Origin: Agromyces aureus
GTDB lineage: Bacteria > Actinomycetota > Actinomycetes > Actinomycetales > Microbacteriaceae
DNA length: 64,000 nucleotides
Assembly: GCF_001660485.1 (NCBI RefSeq)
Contig: NZ_CP013979.1
Coordinates: forward strand, 2,294,001 to 2,358,000
Reading direction: 5' to 3'
Shown: in pieces, positions 1-8,767 of the stretch
How positions within the stretch are numbered: the first letter of the stretch is position 1
How the letters are laid out: each line of letters opens with the position of its first letter
Notes under the pieces: model-generated
The model's database searches: none
Seen by the model: the letters and a program-made list of their open reading frames with translations, nothing else
Told to the model about the DNA's origin: nothing
Made by a program: the position numbers and the translations under genes

Positions 1-1
1 G

Positions 2-172
2 GGCGGCCAGGTGATCCCCGGCTTCTCGAAGGCGCTCGTCGGCCAGAAGGTCGGCTCCCAGATCGGCGTCATCATCCCGCCGGCAGACGGCTACGGCGAG
101 CAGGGCAACAGCGGCGGGGTCCCCGCCAACGCGACGCTCTTCTTCGTCATCGACATCCTGGGCGTGATCTGA
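2..172 (+). CDS. FKBP-type peptidyl-prolyl cis-trans isomerase, C-terminal fragment
   Basis: Only the last 56 codons are in the window; the gene starts before base 1. The reading frame gives GGQVIPGFSKALVGQKVGS, then IPPADGYGEQGN, ending FVIDILGVI. This is the C-terminal half of an FKBP fold: the VIPGF strand, the PP-x-x-GYG loop and the final hydrophobic strand. The family catalyses cis-trans isomerisation of X-Pro bonds and in actinobacteria is often a secreted or lipoprotein foldase. The N-terminus is not visible, so location cannot be judged. The stop is followed by a 58 nt gap to pafB. Confidence 0.85.
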   Translation, partial: GGQVIPGFSKALVGQKVGSQIGVIIPPADGYGEQGNSGGVPANATLFFVIDILGVI

Positions 173-230
173 GATCACGGCGAACTCGGTTCCGGCCGCG
201 GGTCGCTTCGGCGTGGGTAAGATCGCTCCT

Positions 231-1256
231 GTGACCGGCGGCGAGCGAAGCAACGTGAAGATCCCGGTCGAGGACCGCTTGTTCAGCCTCGTCCTCGCGC
301 TGCTCGCGACCGAGACCGGCCTGCTCAAGGCCGAGATCCTCTCGACCGTGCGCGGATATGCCGAGAAGTACGACCCGCACGGTTCCAACGCCAACCTCGA
401 GCGGCAGTTCGAGCGCGACAAGGACGAGGTGCGCGAGCTCGGCATCCCGCTCGAGACCGTGGAGTCGCCCGATCGCCCCGGTGACAACCAGGCGCTGCGC
501 TACCGAATCCCCAAGGGAAAGTACGACCTGCCCGACGAGGTGCGCTTCACGCCCGACGAGCTCGCCCTGCTCGCCCTCGCCGGCGAGGTGTGGCGCGGAG
601 CGTCGCTCTCGGAGGACTCCCGACGCGCGCTCACGAAGATCCGCGGACTCGGCATCGAGCCGCGCGAACCCGTCATCGGCTACGCGCCGAGACTCCGAGT
701 GCGTGAAGCGGCGTTCGAGCCGCTGCGCTCGGCGCTCGATCGCCGGCAGCGCGTCCGGTTCGCGTACCTCAAGCCCGGTGAGACCGCCCCGCGCGAGCGT
801 CGGGTCGACCCGTACGCCGTCGTGCTGCACGAGGGCCGCTGGCATCTGCACGGCCGCGACGTCGACGCCGACGGCCTCCGCACGTTCCTCCTCTCGCGCA
901 TCGTCGGCAAGGTCGACGTCATCGCGGGCGCCACGTTCGCCCCGCCGGTCGAGGGCGTCCAGGACCGCATCCTCGCCGAGCTCGACGAGCTGCGCCTCAG
1001 CAACGTCGCCGACCTCGCCGTCACGGCGGGCAGCGACGCCGAGGTGCGCCTCGGCAAGCGCGCGGTGCTCGGCGATGAAGACGCCGGTGTGATCCGATTG
1101 CACTACACGGACGTCGCGGTCTTCGCCGACGAGCTCGCGGCCTACGGCCCCGAGGTGCGCGTGCTGAATCCCGCCGATCTCCGCGACGCGGTGCGCGATC
1201 GGCTGCGGCTCGTGGCCGAGACGCATGCCGCACGCGAACCCCGAGGAGCGCGATGA
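231..1256 (+). CDS. pafB: PafB-type WYL-domain transcriptional regulator
   Basis: A 341-residue protein with an N-terminal winged-helix-like segment (VEDRLFSLVLALLATETGLL) and a central WYL domain around residues 170-220, where the signature reads RWHL followed by GRDVD and RTFLLSRI. PafB and PafC form the heterodimeric activator of the RecA-independent DNA-damage response in mycobacteria; WYL domains sense ligands or nucleic acid. The stop overlaps the next WYL gene by 4 nt (ATGA), the classic pafB-pafC arrangement. The GTG at 231 is chosen because a TAAGAT -10 hexamer at 218-223 ends 7 nt before it, as expected for a leaderless mRNA. A GTG at 213 in the same frame would put that hexamer inside the gene. 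No proteasome or Pup-ligase gene is seen here. Confidence 0.85.
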   Translation: MTGGERSNVKIPVEDRLFSLVLALLATETGLLKAEILSTVRGYAEKYDPHGSNANLERQFERDKDEVRELGIPLETVESPDRPGDNQALRYRIPKGKYDLPDEVRFTPDELALLALAGEVWRGASLSEDSRRALTKIRGLGIEPREPVIGYAPRLRVREAAFEPLRSALDRRQRVRFAYLKPGETAPRERRVDPYAVVLHEGRWHLHGRDVDADGLRTFLLSRIVGKVDVIAGATFAPPVEGVQDRILAELDELRLSNVADLAVTAGSDAEVRLGKRAVLGDEDAGVIRLHYTDVAVFADELAAYGPEVRVLNPADLRDAVRDRLRLVAETHAAREPRGAR

Positions 1257-2236
1257 CCCAGCGACGCGTGGCACTGCGCGCACCCGACAAGCTCGTCTTC
1301 CTGCTCTCCCTCGTGCCGTACCTCATCGAGCAGCAGGTGGTCACGGTGGCCGAGGCGGCCGCGCACTTCGGGTCGACCGACGAGCAGATCCGCGACGCGG
1401 TGCGCCTGATCGCGATGTCCGGACTCCCGGGCGACACCGGCACCTACCAGTCGAACGACCTGTTCGACATCGACTGGGACGCCTTCGAGGAGCACGACGA
1501 GATCGTGATCGTGCACCACGTCGCGATCGACGAGGCGCCGCGCCTGGCCGCCCGCGAGGCGGCCGCGCTCATCGCCGGCCTGCAGTACCTCGCCGCACTG
1601 CCCGAGAACGCCGACAGCAGCGCCCTCGCCTCGCTCACGGCGAAGCTCCGGGCCGGTGCTTCGGCGACGCCGTCCGGCCTGGCGATCGCCGAGCCCGCGG
1701 CGGATGCCTCGCTCACGAGCATCCGCGAGGCCATCACGAGCGGCAGGCAGCTCGAGTTCGACTACCTCAACGCGCGCGGCGAGGGCGGCCGACGCCGCAC
1801 CGATCCGATCCGGATGCTCTCGCAGGATGCCGACTGGTACCTGCAGGCCTACTGCCACACGCGCGAGGACGTCCGCAACTTCCGGGTCGACCGCATGAGC
1901 GAGCTCGTGGTCCTCGACGTCCCGGTCGCAGACCACGGCGACCTCGACGTGCCCGAGACCCTGTTCCAGGGGTCGTCGTCCGATCTCGACGTGGTCGTCG
2001 ACGTCGCGGCCGAGGCACTGCCGCTCCTCGCCGACTACCTGGCCGACTCCTCGACCCAGGAGGTCGACGGACGGCTCCGCGTGACCCTGCGCCTCGCGCA
2101 CGTGCACGGACTCAAGCGACTCGTGGCCGGGCTGCCCGGACTGGTCACGGTGGTGGCGCCCGCCGACGCGCGACAGGTCGTGGCCGAGTGGGCCTCGGCC
2201 GGATTGCAGGGCTACGACGAGGCATCCGTCCGCTGA
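1253..2236 (+). CDS. pafC: PafC-type WYL-domain transcriptional regulator
   Basis: A 327-residue WYL protein translationally coupled to pafB through an ATGA overlap. The N-terminus carries a helix-turn-helix-like segment (residues about 10-60, VVTVAEAAAHFGSTDEQIRDAV). The central WYL domain has the motif itself in DADWYLQAYC, followed by RNFRVDRM, and a C-terminal WCX-like region follows. It is expected to pair with PafB as the asymmetric activator of DNA-damage genes. The order pafB-pafC-tatA-tatC-helicase is the conserved actinobacterial neighbourhood, which supports the assignment over other WYL regulators. Confidence 0.85.
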   Translation: MTQRRVALRAPDKLVFLLSLVPYLIEQQVVTVAEAAAHFGSTDEQIRDAVRLIAMSGLPGDTGTYQSNDLFDIDWDAFEEHDEIVIVHHVAIDEAPRLAAREAAALIAGLQYLAALPENADSSALASLTAKLRAGASATPSGLAIAEPAADASLTSIREAITSGRQLEFDYLNARGEGGRRRTDPIRMLSQDADWYLQAYCHTREDVRNFRVDRMSELVVLDVPVADHGDLDVPETLFQGSSSDLDVVVDVAAEALPLLADYLADSSTQEVDGRLRVTLRLAHVHGLKRLVAGLPGLVTVVAPADARQVVAEWASAGLQGYDEASVR

Positions 2237-2301
2237 GGGCGGCCGGCGTGCACCCGAGCAGTTAGACTGACCTCCACATCCCCGTCAGAATTGGACGCCG
2301 C

Positions 2302-2565
2302 ATGTTCGCAAACCTCACCGGATGGCACTTCCTGATCATCCTGGTCATCATCCTGCTGCTCTTCGGCGCGCCCAAGCTTCCGGCGCTCGCGCGGAGCCTC
2401 GGGCAGTCGATGAAGATCCTCAAGTCCGAGGTGCGCGACCCCGCCGCCGACGGCAAGGCCGACTCCACGGGAGACGTCCCGCCCGCGGGCGACAGCTCCG
2501 CGAGCACCGGCACGAACTCGGCCGACGGCACCGCGAAGAAGCCCGATTCCGCTTCGGGCGCCTGA
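2302..2565 (+). CDS. tatA: Sec-independent protein translocase TatA
   Basis: An 87-residue protein with one N-terminal membrane helix (WHFLIILVIILLLFGAPKLP), the conserved FG before an amphipathic helix (LPALARSLGQSMKILKSEV), and a polar Ser/Gly/Ala-rich tail. This is the standard TatA layout. TatA oligomerises to form the pore that moves folded twin-arginine substrates across the membrane with TatC. A TAGACT -10 hexamer at 2263-2268 suggests transcription from just upstream with a short leader. tatC begins 3 nt after the stop. Confidence 0.92.
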   Translation: MFANLTGWHFLIILVIILLLFGAPKLPALARSLGQSMKILKSEVRDPAADGKADSTGDVPPAGDSSASTGTNSADGTAKKPDSASGA

Positions 2566-2568
2566 CGC

Positions 2569-3405
2569 ATGACCGCGACGACGGCGCGCGGTGAGAAGAA
2601 CCGCGAGCGGCGGATGTCGCTCGGGGCGCACCTGATCGAACTGCGCAAGCGCCTCTTCATCGCCGCGATCGCGATCGTGGCCGGTGCCATCGCGGGATGG
2701 CTGCTCACCGAGCTCTTCGTCTGGGACGCGATCCAGCAGCCCGTGGTGAACGTGGCCAGGGTGCAGGCCGAGGCGTACGCCGCCGCACACCCCGGCGAAG
2801 AGGTGCCCCAGGTCGCGACGATCGTCTTCCCCACGATCTCGAGCGCGTTCGACCTGCGGCTGCAGTTGGCGATCACGATCGGCATCGTCATCTCGAGCCC
2901 GGTCTGGCTCTACCAGATCTTCGCGTTCCTCGTGCCGGGCCTGAACACGCGCGAACGCCGGTTCACGCTCGGCTTCTTCCTCTCGGCGATCCCGCTGTTC
3001 CTCGCCGGGTGCGCCGCCGGATGGTTCGTGCTTCCGAACATCGTGAAGCTCATGACGAGCTTCGTGCCCGAGGGCGGCGAGAGCCTGCTGACGGCCAAGG
3101 AGTACCTCGACTTCGTGCAGAAGCTGGTGCTCGCGATCGGCGTCGCATTCGTGCTTCCGGTGTTCATCGTGCTCCTGAACTTCGCGGGCGTCATCAGCGC
3201 CGCGTCGATCATCAAGTCGTGGCGCATCGCGATCCTCGTGATCGTGCTGTTCACCGCGATCGCCACGCCGTCGGCCGACGTCGTCTCGATGTTCATGCTG
3301 GCGATCCCGATGATCGGCCTCTACTTCCTCGCCTGGTTCATCGCTCACCTGCACGACCGCCGTGTCGAGCGCCGAAACGCCGAGGTGTTCGCCGAGGCTG
3401 TCTAG
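2569..3405 (+). CDS. tatC: Sec-independent protein translocase TatC
   Basis: A 278-residue polytopic membrane protein of usual TatC length. The cytosolic N-terminal motif MSLGAHLIELRKRLF, which helps bind twin-arginine signals, is near residue 12, and about six hydrophobic segments follow. The PxxWLYQIFAFLVPGL loop and the region near ATPSADVVSM are characteristic. It works with TatA encoded 3 nt upstream. The stop codon TAG lies inside the TAGGCT -10 hexamer of the following helicase gene, so the two genes are packed end to end but the helicase probably has its own promoter. Confidence 0.95.
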   Translation: MTATTARGEKNRERRMSLGAHLIELRKRLFIAAIAIVAGAIAGWLLTELFVWDAIQQPVVNVARVQAEAYAAAHPGEEVPQVATIVFPTISSAFDLRLQLAITIGIVISSPVWLYQIFAFLVPGLNTRERRFTLGFFLSAIPLFLAGCAAGWFVLPNIVKLMTSFVPEGGESLLTAKEYLDFVQKLVLAIGVAFVLPVFIVLLNFAGVISAASIIKSWRIAILVIVLFTAIATPSADVVSMFMLAIPMIGLYFLAWFIAHLHDRRVERRNAEVFAEAV

Positions 3406-3414
3406 GCTGAAGGG

Positions 3415-5850
3415 GTGATGAGCCTCTCGCCGGCCGAACGGTACGCCCAGTCGCGCGAGCAGCGTCGACGCCCCAGACTGCAGGATTTCGCGGCATCCCA
3501 GCGCTTCGACCTCGACCCGTTCCAGCGGGCGGCCTGCGGCGCGCTCGACGAGGGGCGGAGCGTGCTCGTGGCCGCACCGACCGGTGCGGGCAAGACCGTG
3601 GTGGCCGAGTTCTCGATCTACCTCGCGATGCAGCAGGTCGGTGCGAAGGTGTTCTACACGACGCCGATCAAGGCGCTGTCGAACCAGAAGTATCAGGAGT
3701 TCGTCGAGGCATGGGGGCCAGACGACGTCGGGCTCCTCACGGGCGACACGAACATCAACTCGAACGCGCGCATCGTGGTCATGACGACCGAGGTGCTCCG
3801 CAACATGCTCTACGCGGGTTCGTCGACGCTCGACCGTCTCGCGTACGTCGTGATGGACGAGGTGCACTACCTCGCCGACCGGTTCCGAGGTGCGGTGTGG
3901 GAGGAGGTCATCATCCACCTCCCCGAAGACGTGCGGCTCGTCGCGCTGAGCGCCACGGTCTCCAACGCCGAGGAGTTCGGCGACTGGTTGCAGGCCGTTC
4001 GCGGCGACACCGACGTCGTCGTCTCCGAGGACCGCCCGGTGCCCCTCGAGCAGCACGTGCTCGTCAAGGGCAAGCTCGTCGACCTCTTCGACTCGTCGGG
4101 CAAGGGTGCCACCAACCGGGTCAACCCCGAGCTGCTGCAGCTCGCGCGAGCCGGCGGTCGATCGATCTCGTCGAGATCGGCCCGCGGGCGGCGCGGTGGC
4201 GATCGGGGTCGCTACCACCAGGGCGGCGGTCAGGGCACCGGCCGCATCGATCGCCCCGAGGTGGTCGACCTGCTGCACGGCAAGCACCTGCTGCCCGCGA
4301 TCTTCTTCATCTTCTCGCGTGTCGGATGCGATCAGGCGGTGCGTCAGGTGCTGCGATCGGGCATCCGCCTCACCGACTCGTCCGAACGCGACGAGATCCG
4401 CGCCATCGTCGAGTCGCGCGTGCAGATGCTGCGCGACGAGGACCTGGCCGTGCTCGGCTACTGGGACTGGCTCGAGGGCCTGCAGCGCGGCGTCGCGGCG
4501 CACCATGCTGGCATGTTGCCCGCGTTCAAGGAGGTCGTCGAGGAGCTCTTCCAGCGCAAGCTCCTGAAGGCCGTCTTCGCGACCGAGACGCTCGCGCTCG
4601 GCGTGAACATGCCGGCCAGGTCGGTCGTGCTCGAGAAGCTCGAGAAGTTCAACGGCGAGGCCAGGGTGCCGATCACGCCGGGGGAGTATACGCAGCTCAC
4701 CGGGCGCGCGGGCCGTCGCGGCATCGACGTCGAGGGCCACTCGGTGATCCAGTGGGCCGACGGGCTCGATCCCGAGGCCGTCGCCGCGCTCGCCTCCCGT
4801 CGCAGCTACCCGATGAACTCGAGCTTCAAGCCCACGTACAACATGGCCGTGAACCTCGTCGACCAGTTCGGGCGCGAGCGCACCAGGCAGATCCTCGAAC
4901 TCTCGTTCGCCCAGTTCCAGGCCGACCGAGCGGTGGGCGACCTGGCGCGCACCCTGCGCAAGCAGGAGGAGTCGATGGCGGGCTTCGAGCAGGCCATGGC
5001 GTGCCATCTGGGCGACTTCGCCCAGTACGCGGCGATCCGGCGACGCATCAGCGACCTCGAGCGCCAGAACTCCAAGGGCAACGCGACCCACGCCCAGCGG
5101 GAGCGCATGCAGCGCGACCTGGCCGACGCGCGCAAGCAGATGCGCGCGCATCCGTGCCACGGGTGCGCAGAGCGCGAGCAGCACGCGCGGTGGGCGGAGC
5201 GGTGGTGGCGGCTGCACCGCGACCACGAGCAGCTCTCGCGCCAGATCCATACGCGCACGGGGCAGATCGCGAAGCGGTTCGACCGCGTCGCCGAGGTGCT
5301 CGAACAGCTCGGCTACCTCGAGCGCACCGCCGACGGCGGCATGGTCTCGACGCCGGCCGGTCGCATCCTGAAACGCATCTACGGTGAACGCGACCTGCTC
5401 GTGGCGGAGTGCCTGCGTCAGGGTCTGTGGAACAGCCTCGACGTCCCGTCGGTCGCGGCGATGGCGGTCTCGCTCGTGTACGAACCGCGGCGCGACGATC
5501 ACGGCGAGCAGTTCCGACTGCCGCGGGGCCGGTTCCGCGAGGCCTTCGAGCGCACCACCGATGTCTGGAGCGAACTCGACGATCTCGAGCGCGACCACCG
5601 TCTCGACGGCAGCGAGGTGCCGTCTCCGGCTCTGGCCATGGCGATGCACGCGTGGGCGAGCGGAGCCGGCCTCGGCGCCGTGCTCTCCGACACCGACCTC
5701 GCCGCCGGCGACTTCGTGCGCGTCGCGAAGCAGGTCGTCGACGTGCTCGACCAGATCTCGATCGTGGCGGACGCCGAGCTCGGCGTCACGGCTCGTGCGG
5801 CGATCGACGCGGTGCGCCGCGGCGTCGTCGCCTACGGATCCGCCGGATGA
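3415..5850 (+). CDS. helY: Ski2-like DEVH-box RNA helicase (HelY type)
   Basis: An 811-residue superfamily 2 helicase related to Ski2/Mtr4. Visible motifs in order are Walker A APTGAGKTVVAEF (about residue 60), TTPIKALSNQK, the DEVH box VMDEVHYLADRFRG, SATVSNAEEF, then motif V in TETLALGVNMPAR and motif VI QLTGRAGRRGID. A basic Arg/Gly/Ser-rich stretch near residues 248-280 (SISSRSARGRRGGDRGR) separates the RecA-like domains and may bind RNA. The C-terminal part contains a CHGC and C-x-E spacing. The start GTG at 3415 follows TAGGCT (3403-3408) by 6 nt and so looks leaderless; an ATG follows immediately at 3418. Its position after tatC is the common actinobacterial one. Confidence 0.9.
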   Translation: MMSLSPAERYAQSREQRRRPRLQDFAASQRFDLDPFQRAACGALDEGRSVLVAAPTGAGKTVVAEFSIYLAMQQVGAKVFYTTPIKALSNQKYQEFVEAWGPDDVGLLTGDTNINSNARIVVMTTEVLRNMLYAGSSTLDRLAYVVMDEVHYLADRFRGAVWEEVIIHLPEDVRLVALSATVSNAEEFGDWLQAVRGDTDVVVSEDRPVPLEQHVLVKGKLVDLFDSSGKGATNRVNPELLQLARAGGRSISSRSARGRRGGDRGRYHQGGGQGTGRIDRPEVVDLLHGKHLLPAIFFIFSRVGCDQAVRQVLRSGIRLTDSSERDEIRAIVESRVQMLRDEDLAVLGYWDWLEGLQRGVAAHHAGMLPAFKEVVEELFQRKLLKAVFATETLALGVNMPARSVVLEKLEKFNGEARVPITPGEYTQLTGRAGRRGIDVEGHSVIQWADGLDPEAVAALASRRSYPMNSSFKPTYNMAVNLVDQFGRERTRQILELSFAQFQADRAVGDLARTLRKQEESMAGFEQAMACHLGDFAQYAAIRRRISDLERQNSKGNATHAQRERMQRDLADARKQMRAHPCHGCAEREQHARWAERWWRLHRDHEQLSRQIHTRTGQIAKRFDRVAEVLEQLGYLERTADGGMVSTPAGRILKRIYGERDLLVAECLRQGLWNSLDVPSVAAMAVSLVYEPRRDDHGEQFRLPRGRFREAFERTTDVWSELDDLERDHRLDGSEVPSPALAMAMHAWASGAGLGAVLSDTDLAAGDFVRVAKQVVDVLDQISIVADAELGVTARAAIDAVRRGVVAYGSAG

Positions 5851-5925
5851 CACGGCGGAACATCCGAACGGCCGGCAGCGCGGCGAACGGCCGTTCACTC
5901 GGGGTCGTTCGCCTAGGCTGATCTG

Positions 5926-7482
5926 GTGCCCGTCCCGAGACCGCTGATGCCCCTGTGGGCGGCCCTGATCGTCGCGATCGCCGGCGGCCTGGTCTACGAC
6001 CTCGGGTTCCCCGGCGTCTCGTGGTGGCCACTCGCGTTCGTCGGCATCGCGTTCGCCCTGCTGAGCCTGATCGGCCGTTCCGCGTGGGCCGCCCTGCTCG
6101 TGGGCTTCGCGTTCGGCATGGCGTTCTACCTGCAGCAGGTCTCGTGGACCGCGCTGTACCTCGGTCCTGTTCCGTGGCTCGCGCTCTCGGTGCTGGAGTC
6201 CGCATTCGTCGCGGGCGGCGCCGTGCTCATCACGCTCGCCTATCGCTGGATTCCCCGTGCGAGCGATGCTCGCTGGGCGCGCCTGATCGTGCTGCCGGCG
6301 CTCGTCGCGGGCCTCTGGTGCCTCCGGGAGGCCGCCACCGGCTCGATCCCGTACGGAGGGTTCCCCTGGGGCCGCGCGGCCCTCAGCCAGTCGGAGAGCC
6401 CGTTCGCCGACGTCGTCTCGTGGGTCGGCAGCACGGGGCTCGGGTTCGTCATGGTGTTTGTCGTCGCCGCGACGATCGAGTGGGTGCGCACGCGCGGGTG
6501 GCGCGACCTCCGCACGGCGATTCCGGTCGTCGCGGTCGCGCTCGTCGCGATGCTCGTACCCCAATGGCAGACGACGGATGCCGGCACGCTCCGCGTGGCC
6601 AGCGTGCAGGGCAACGGTCCGGCCGGCTACTTCGACGAACGCGCCCAGGGCGACATCCTCGCCTCGCAGCTCGAGGCGACCGAACCCGTGCTCGACGAGC
6701 CCGACCTCGACGTGCTGCTCTGGCCGGAGGGCGGGTCAGACCTCGATCCGCTGCGCTCCGATCGCGTCGCCGACATCTTCGACCGCCTGAGCGAGCAGAT
6801 CGATGCGCCCGTGCTGCTGAACACCGTCACGGTCGAGGGCGACGACGAGGCGAGCGCCCGGTACTTCAACACGTCGATGCTGTGGCGTGCGGGGGAGGGG
6901 GCCGTCGCGACGTACGACAAGCGGCACCCGGTGCCGTTCGGAGAGTACATTCCCGACCGGGACTTCTGGTACGCCCTCGCACCCGACCTCATCGGACTCG
7001 TCCAGCGCGGCTACACGCCCGGAACGAATCCGCCCGTCTTCGATCTCGGCTCCGCGATCACGGGACTGGCCATCTGCTTCGACGTGATCTACGACGACCT
7101 CATCTGGGAGGGCGTCGACGACGGCGCCCAGGTCTTCATGTTCCAGACCAACAACGCCGACTTCGTCGGAACCGACGAGAACGAGCAGCAGCTCGCGATC
7201 GCCCGGCTTCGCGCGATCGAGACCGGCCGATCGGTCGTGAACATCTCGACCGTGGGCACGAGCCAGGTGATCGATCCGACCGGACGCACGATCGACGCGC
7301 TGCCCGCCGACGAGCCTGGCGCCATGGTGACGGATGTCGCGCTCCGCGACGGACGCACACCGTCCGTCGTGCTCGGGGCGGCCGTGCCGTGGATCCTCGT
7401 CGGCGGCGCCGCGCTCGGACTCGTCGCCGCGGGCCTGCTGGCCCGCCGCCGCGGGCGCGCTCGCCCCGGGCATCCCGCCTGA
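5926..7482 (+). CDS. lnt: Apolipoprotein N-acyltransferase
   Basis: A 518-residue membrane enzyme with about six N-terminal hydrophobic segments, a carbon-nitrogen hydrolase domain from about residue 220, and a last membrane helix near residue 490. The catalytic triad is present: Glu268 in LLWPEGG, Lys332 in YDKRHPVPFGEY and Cys384 in LAICFDVIYDD. Lnt N-acylates the diacylglyceryl-cysteine of lipoproteins as the third step of lipoprotein maturation on the outer face of the membrane. In many actinobacteria it is fused or adjacent to the mannosyltransferase Ppm1, which is not seen here. A TAGGCT hexamer at 5914-5919 sits 6 nt before the GTG start, supporting a leaderless start. A hairpin follows at 7513-7537. 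Confidence 0.92.
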   Translation: MPVPRPLMPLWAALIVAIAGGLVYDLGFPGVSWWPLAFVGIAFALLSLIGRSAWAALLVGFAFGMAFYLQQVSWTALYLGPVPWLALSVLESAFVAGGAVLITLAYRWIPRASDARWARLIVLPALVAGLWCLREAATGSIPYGGFPWGRAALSQSESPFADVVSWVGSTGLGFVMVFVVAATIEWVRTRGWRDLRTAIPVVAVALVAMLVPQWQTTDAGTLRVASVQGNGPAGYFDERAQGDILASQLEATEPVLDEPDLDVLLWPEGGSDLDPLRSDRVADIFDRLSEQIDAPVLLNTVTVEGDDEASARYFNTSMLWRAGEGAVATYDKRHPVPFGEYIPDRDFWYALAPDLIGLVQRGYTPGTNPPVFDLGSAITGLAICFDVIYDDLIWEGVDDGAQVFMFQTNNADFVGTDENEQQLAIARLRAIETGRSVVNISTVGTSQVIDPTGRTIDALPADEPGAMVTDVALRDGRTPSVVLGAAVPWILVGGAALGLVAAGLLARRRGRARPGHPA

Positions 7483-7512
7483 GGTCGCCGAGAACGCTCC
7501 CGGAAACCACGA

Positions 7513-7537
7513 ACGCCGCCTCCAGTGGAGACGGCGT
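7513..7537. terminator. Hairpin between convergent lnt and rbpA
   Basis: A nearly perfect inverted repeat (ACGCCGCCTCCA / TGGAGACGGCGT, one mismatch) lies between the ends of lnt and rbpA, which face each other. There is no clear T tract, as is usual in GC-rich actinobacteria. It probably terminates both transcripts. Confidence 0.6.
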
Positions 7538-7557
7538 CGATGGATGAAGCGGTGCGA

Positions 7558-7920
7558 CTATGCGCTCTGCTTCTGCCCGCGGCGTGCGCGCAGGAACGCG
7601 AGACGCTCCTCGAGCAGCTCTTCGAGCTCGGCGCGCGTACGGCGCTCGAGCAGCATGTCCCAGTGGGTTCGGGCCACCTTCTCGCCCGAACGATCGATCT
7701 CGACCGGCTTGGAGTCGACGAGGAGCACTGCCGAAGCACCGCAGTTGCGGCACTCCCACTCCTCGGGGGTCTCGGCTTCGGTCGAGAAGATCATGACCGT
7801 CTCGTGGTTGCATGCCTCGCAGCGGTACCTGTACTCCGCGCGGTCGGCGAAGATCACACCGTCTTCAGTCTGCAGGCTCTGAGCGCCGATGCGCATGCCT
7901 CGTAGGCTCCGGTCCGCCAT
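7558..7920 (-). CDS. rbpA: RNA polymerase-binding protein RbpA
   Basis: A 120-residue protein matching actinobacterial RbpA. The N-terminal tail is MADRSLRGMRIGAQSLQTED, the core zinc-binding domain has two CxxC pairs (YRCEACNHE and WECRNCGAS), and a helical sigma-interaction segment contains THWDMLLERR. RbpA binds the housekeeping sigma factor and RNA polymerase and stabilises open complexes; the partner sigA is also in this window at 50.5 kb. The upstream leader has a GAGAGGAG ribosome-binding site and an AT-rich stretch at about 7944-7957 suitable for a -10 element. Length and motifs are complete. Confidence 0.95.
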   Translation of the reverse strand: MADRSLRGMRIGAQSLQTEDGVIFADRAEYRYRCEACNHETVMIFSTEAETPEEWECRNCGASAVLLVDSKPVEIDRSGEKVARTHWDMLLERRTRAELEELLEERLAFLRARRGQKQSA

Positions 7921-8006
7921 GGCGTACTCCTCTCGATCCGTCTATAGGTATAAACGATCAAGCTGTGCGTTCCCCTTCCGGAGGCTGGGTGAATCCCGGG
8001 GAATTC

Positions 8007-8762
8007 TCAGTTTCGCTCCGCGACCAGCGCCACCGCGAGGTCGGCGCGGTCGCTCACCAGGCCGTCGACTCCCACGTCGAGCAGGCGTTCCATGTCGGTC
8101 GGGTCGTTCACCGTCCACACGTGCACCTCGGCGCCCGCGGCGTGCACGACGCGCACGAAACGGCGGGAGACGACGCGCACCGGCCCGAAGCGCTCGGGCA
8201 CCTGCAGCGCGACCGCGCCGCGCAGCGCGCGTCGCACGAGCCCGGGGGAGCCGACCCACGTCGCGAGCAGCACGCCGATGACGCCAGCCTGACCGGTCGA
8301 CGTCGCGACGCCGGGCAGCAGTTCGGCCAGACGTCGACGTCGGGCGTCGGAGAAGCTCGTCAGCAGCACGCGTTCGACGGACCCGGATGCGCGGATCACC
8401 TCGACGACCGGATCGACCGCCTCGGCGACCTTCACGTCGATGTTGAACCGGGCGTCGGGTAAGGCCTCGAGCGCCGCGGCGAGCGTGCAGAAGCGCTGCC
8501 CGGCGCCGAGCTCGATCTGCTCGAGGTCGGCGAGCGAGAGGTCGGCGACGACGGCCGAACGGCCCGCGACGCGATCGATGGTGTCGTCGTGGGCGATCAC
8601 GACCACGCCGTCGCGCGTCAGCCGCACGTCGGTCTCGAGGTAGCCCGCGCCGACCGCGAGTGCGTGCTCGAACGCGAGCAGCGTGTTCTCGGGCGCCTCG
8701 ACCGCGAGCCCTCGGTGTGCGAGGACGCGCGGTCGAGGCGGATCGAGGTAGCGGGAGGCCAC
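8007..8762 (-). CDS. Glycerophosphodiester phosphodiesterase family protein
   Basis: A 251-residue GDPD-fold enzyme. Diagnostic motifs are LAHRGLAVEAPENT near the N-terminus (the HR and EN pair), YLETDVRLTRDG (metal-binding E and D) and AHDDTIDR (catalytic second His), and the barrel closes with VHVWTVNDPTDMERLL. It hydrolyses glycerophosphodiesters to glycerol-3-phosphate and an alcohol. There is no signal peptide, so it is probably cytosolic. The start is taken as the GTG at 8762, 5 nt after the upstream SPFH gene's stop. A longer frame runs on but would overlap the SPFH coding sequence with non-homologous residues. It is the last gene of the nfeD-SPFH-GDPD operon. Confidence 0.85.
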   Translation of the reverse strand: MASRYLDPPRPRVLAHRGLAVEAPENTLLAFEHALAVGAGYLETDVRLTRDGVVVIAHDDTIDRVAGRSAVVADLSLADLEQIELGAGQRFCTLAAALEALPDARFNIDVKVAEAVDPVVEVIRASGSVERVLLTSFSDARRRRLAELLPGVATSTGQAGVIGVLLATWVGSPGLVRRALRGAVALQVPERFGPVRVVSRRFVRVVHAAGAEVHVWTVNDPTDMERLLDVGVDGLVSDRADLAVALVAERN

Positions 8763-8767
8763 CGCGG

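Noticed and set aside
2212..6564. A 1450-codon open frame on the minus strand
   Set aside because: It lies antisense to pafC end, tatA, tatC, the helicase and part of lnt, all with clear homologous motifs. The translation is low-complexity Arg/Asp/Glu/His text, typical of GC-rich shadow frames.
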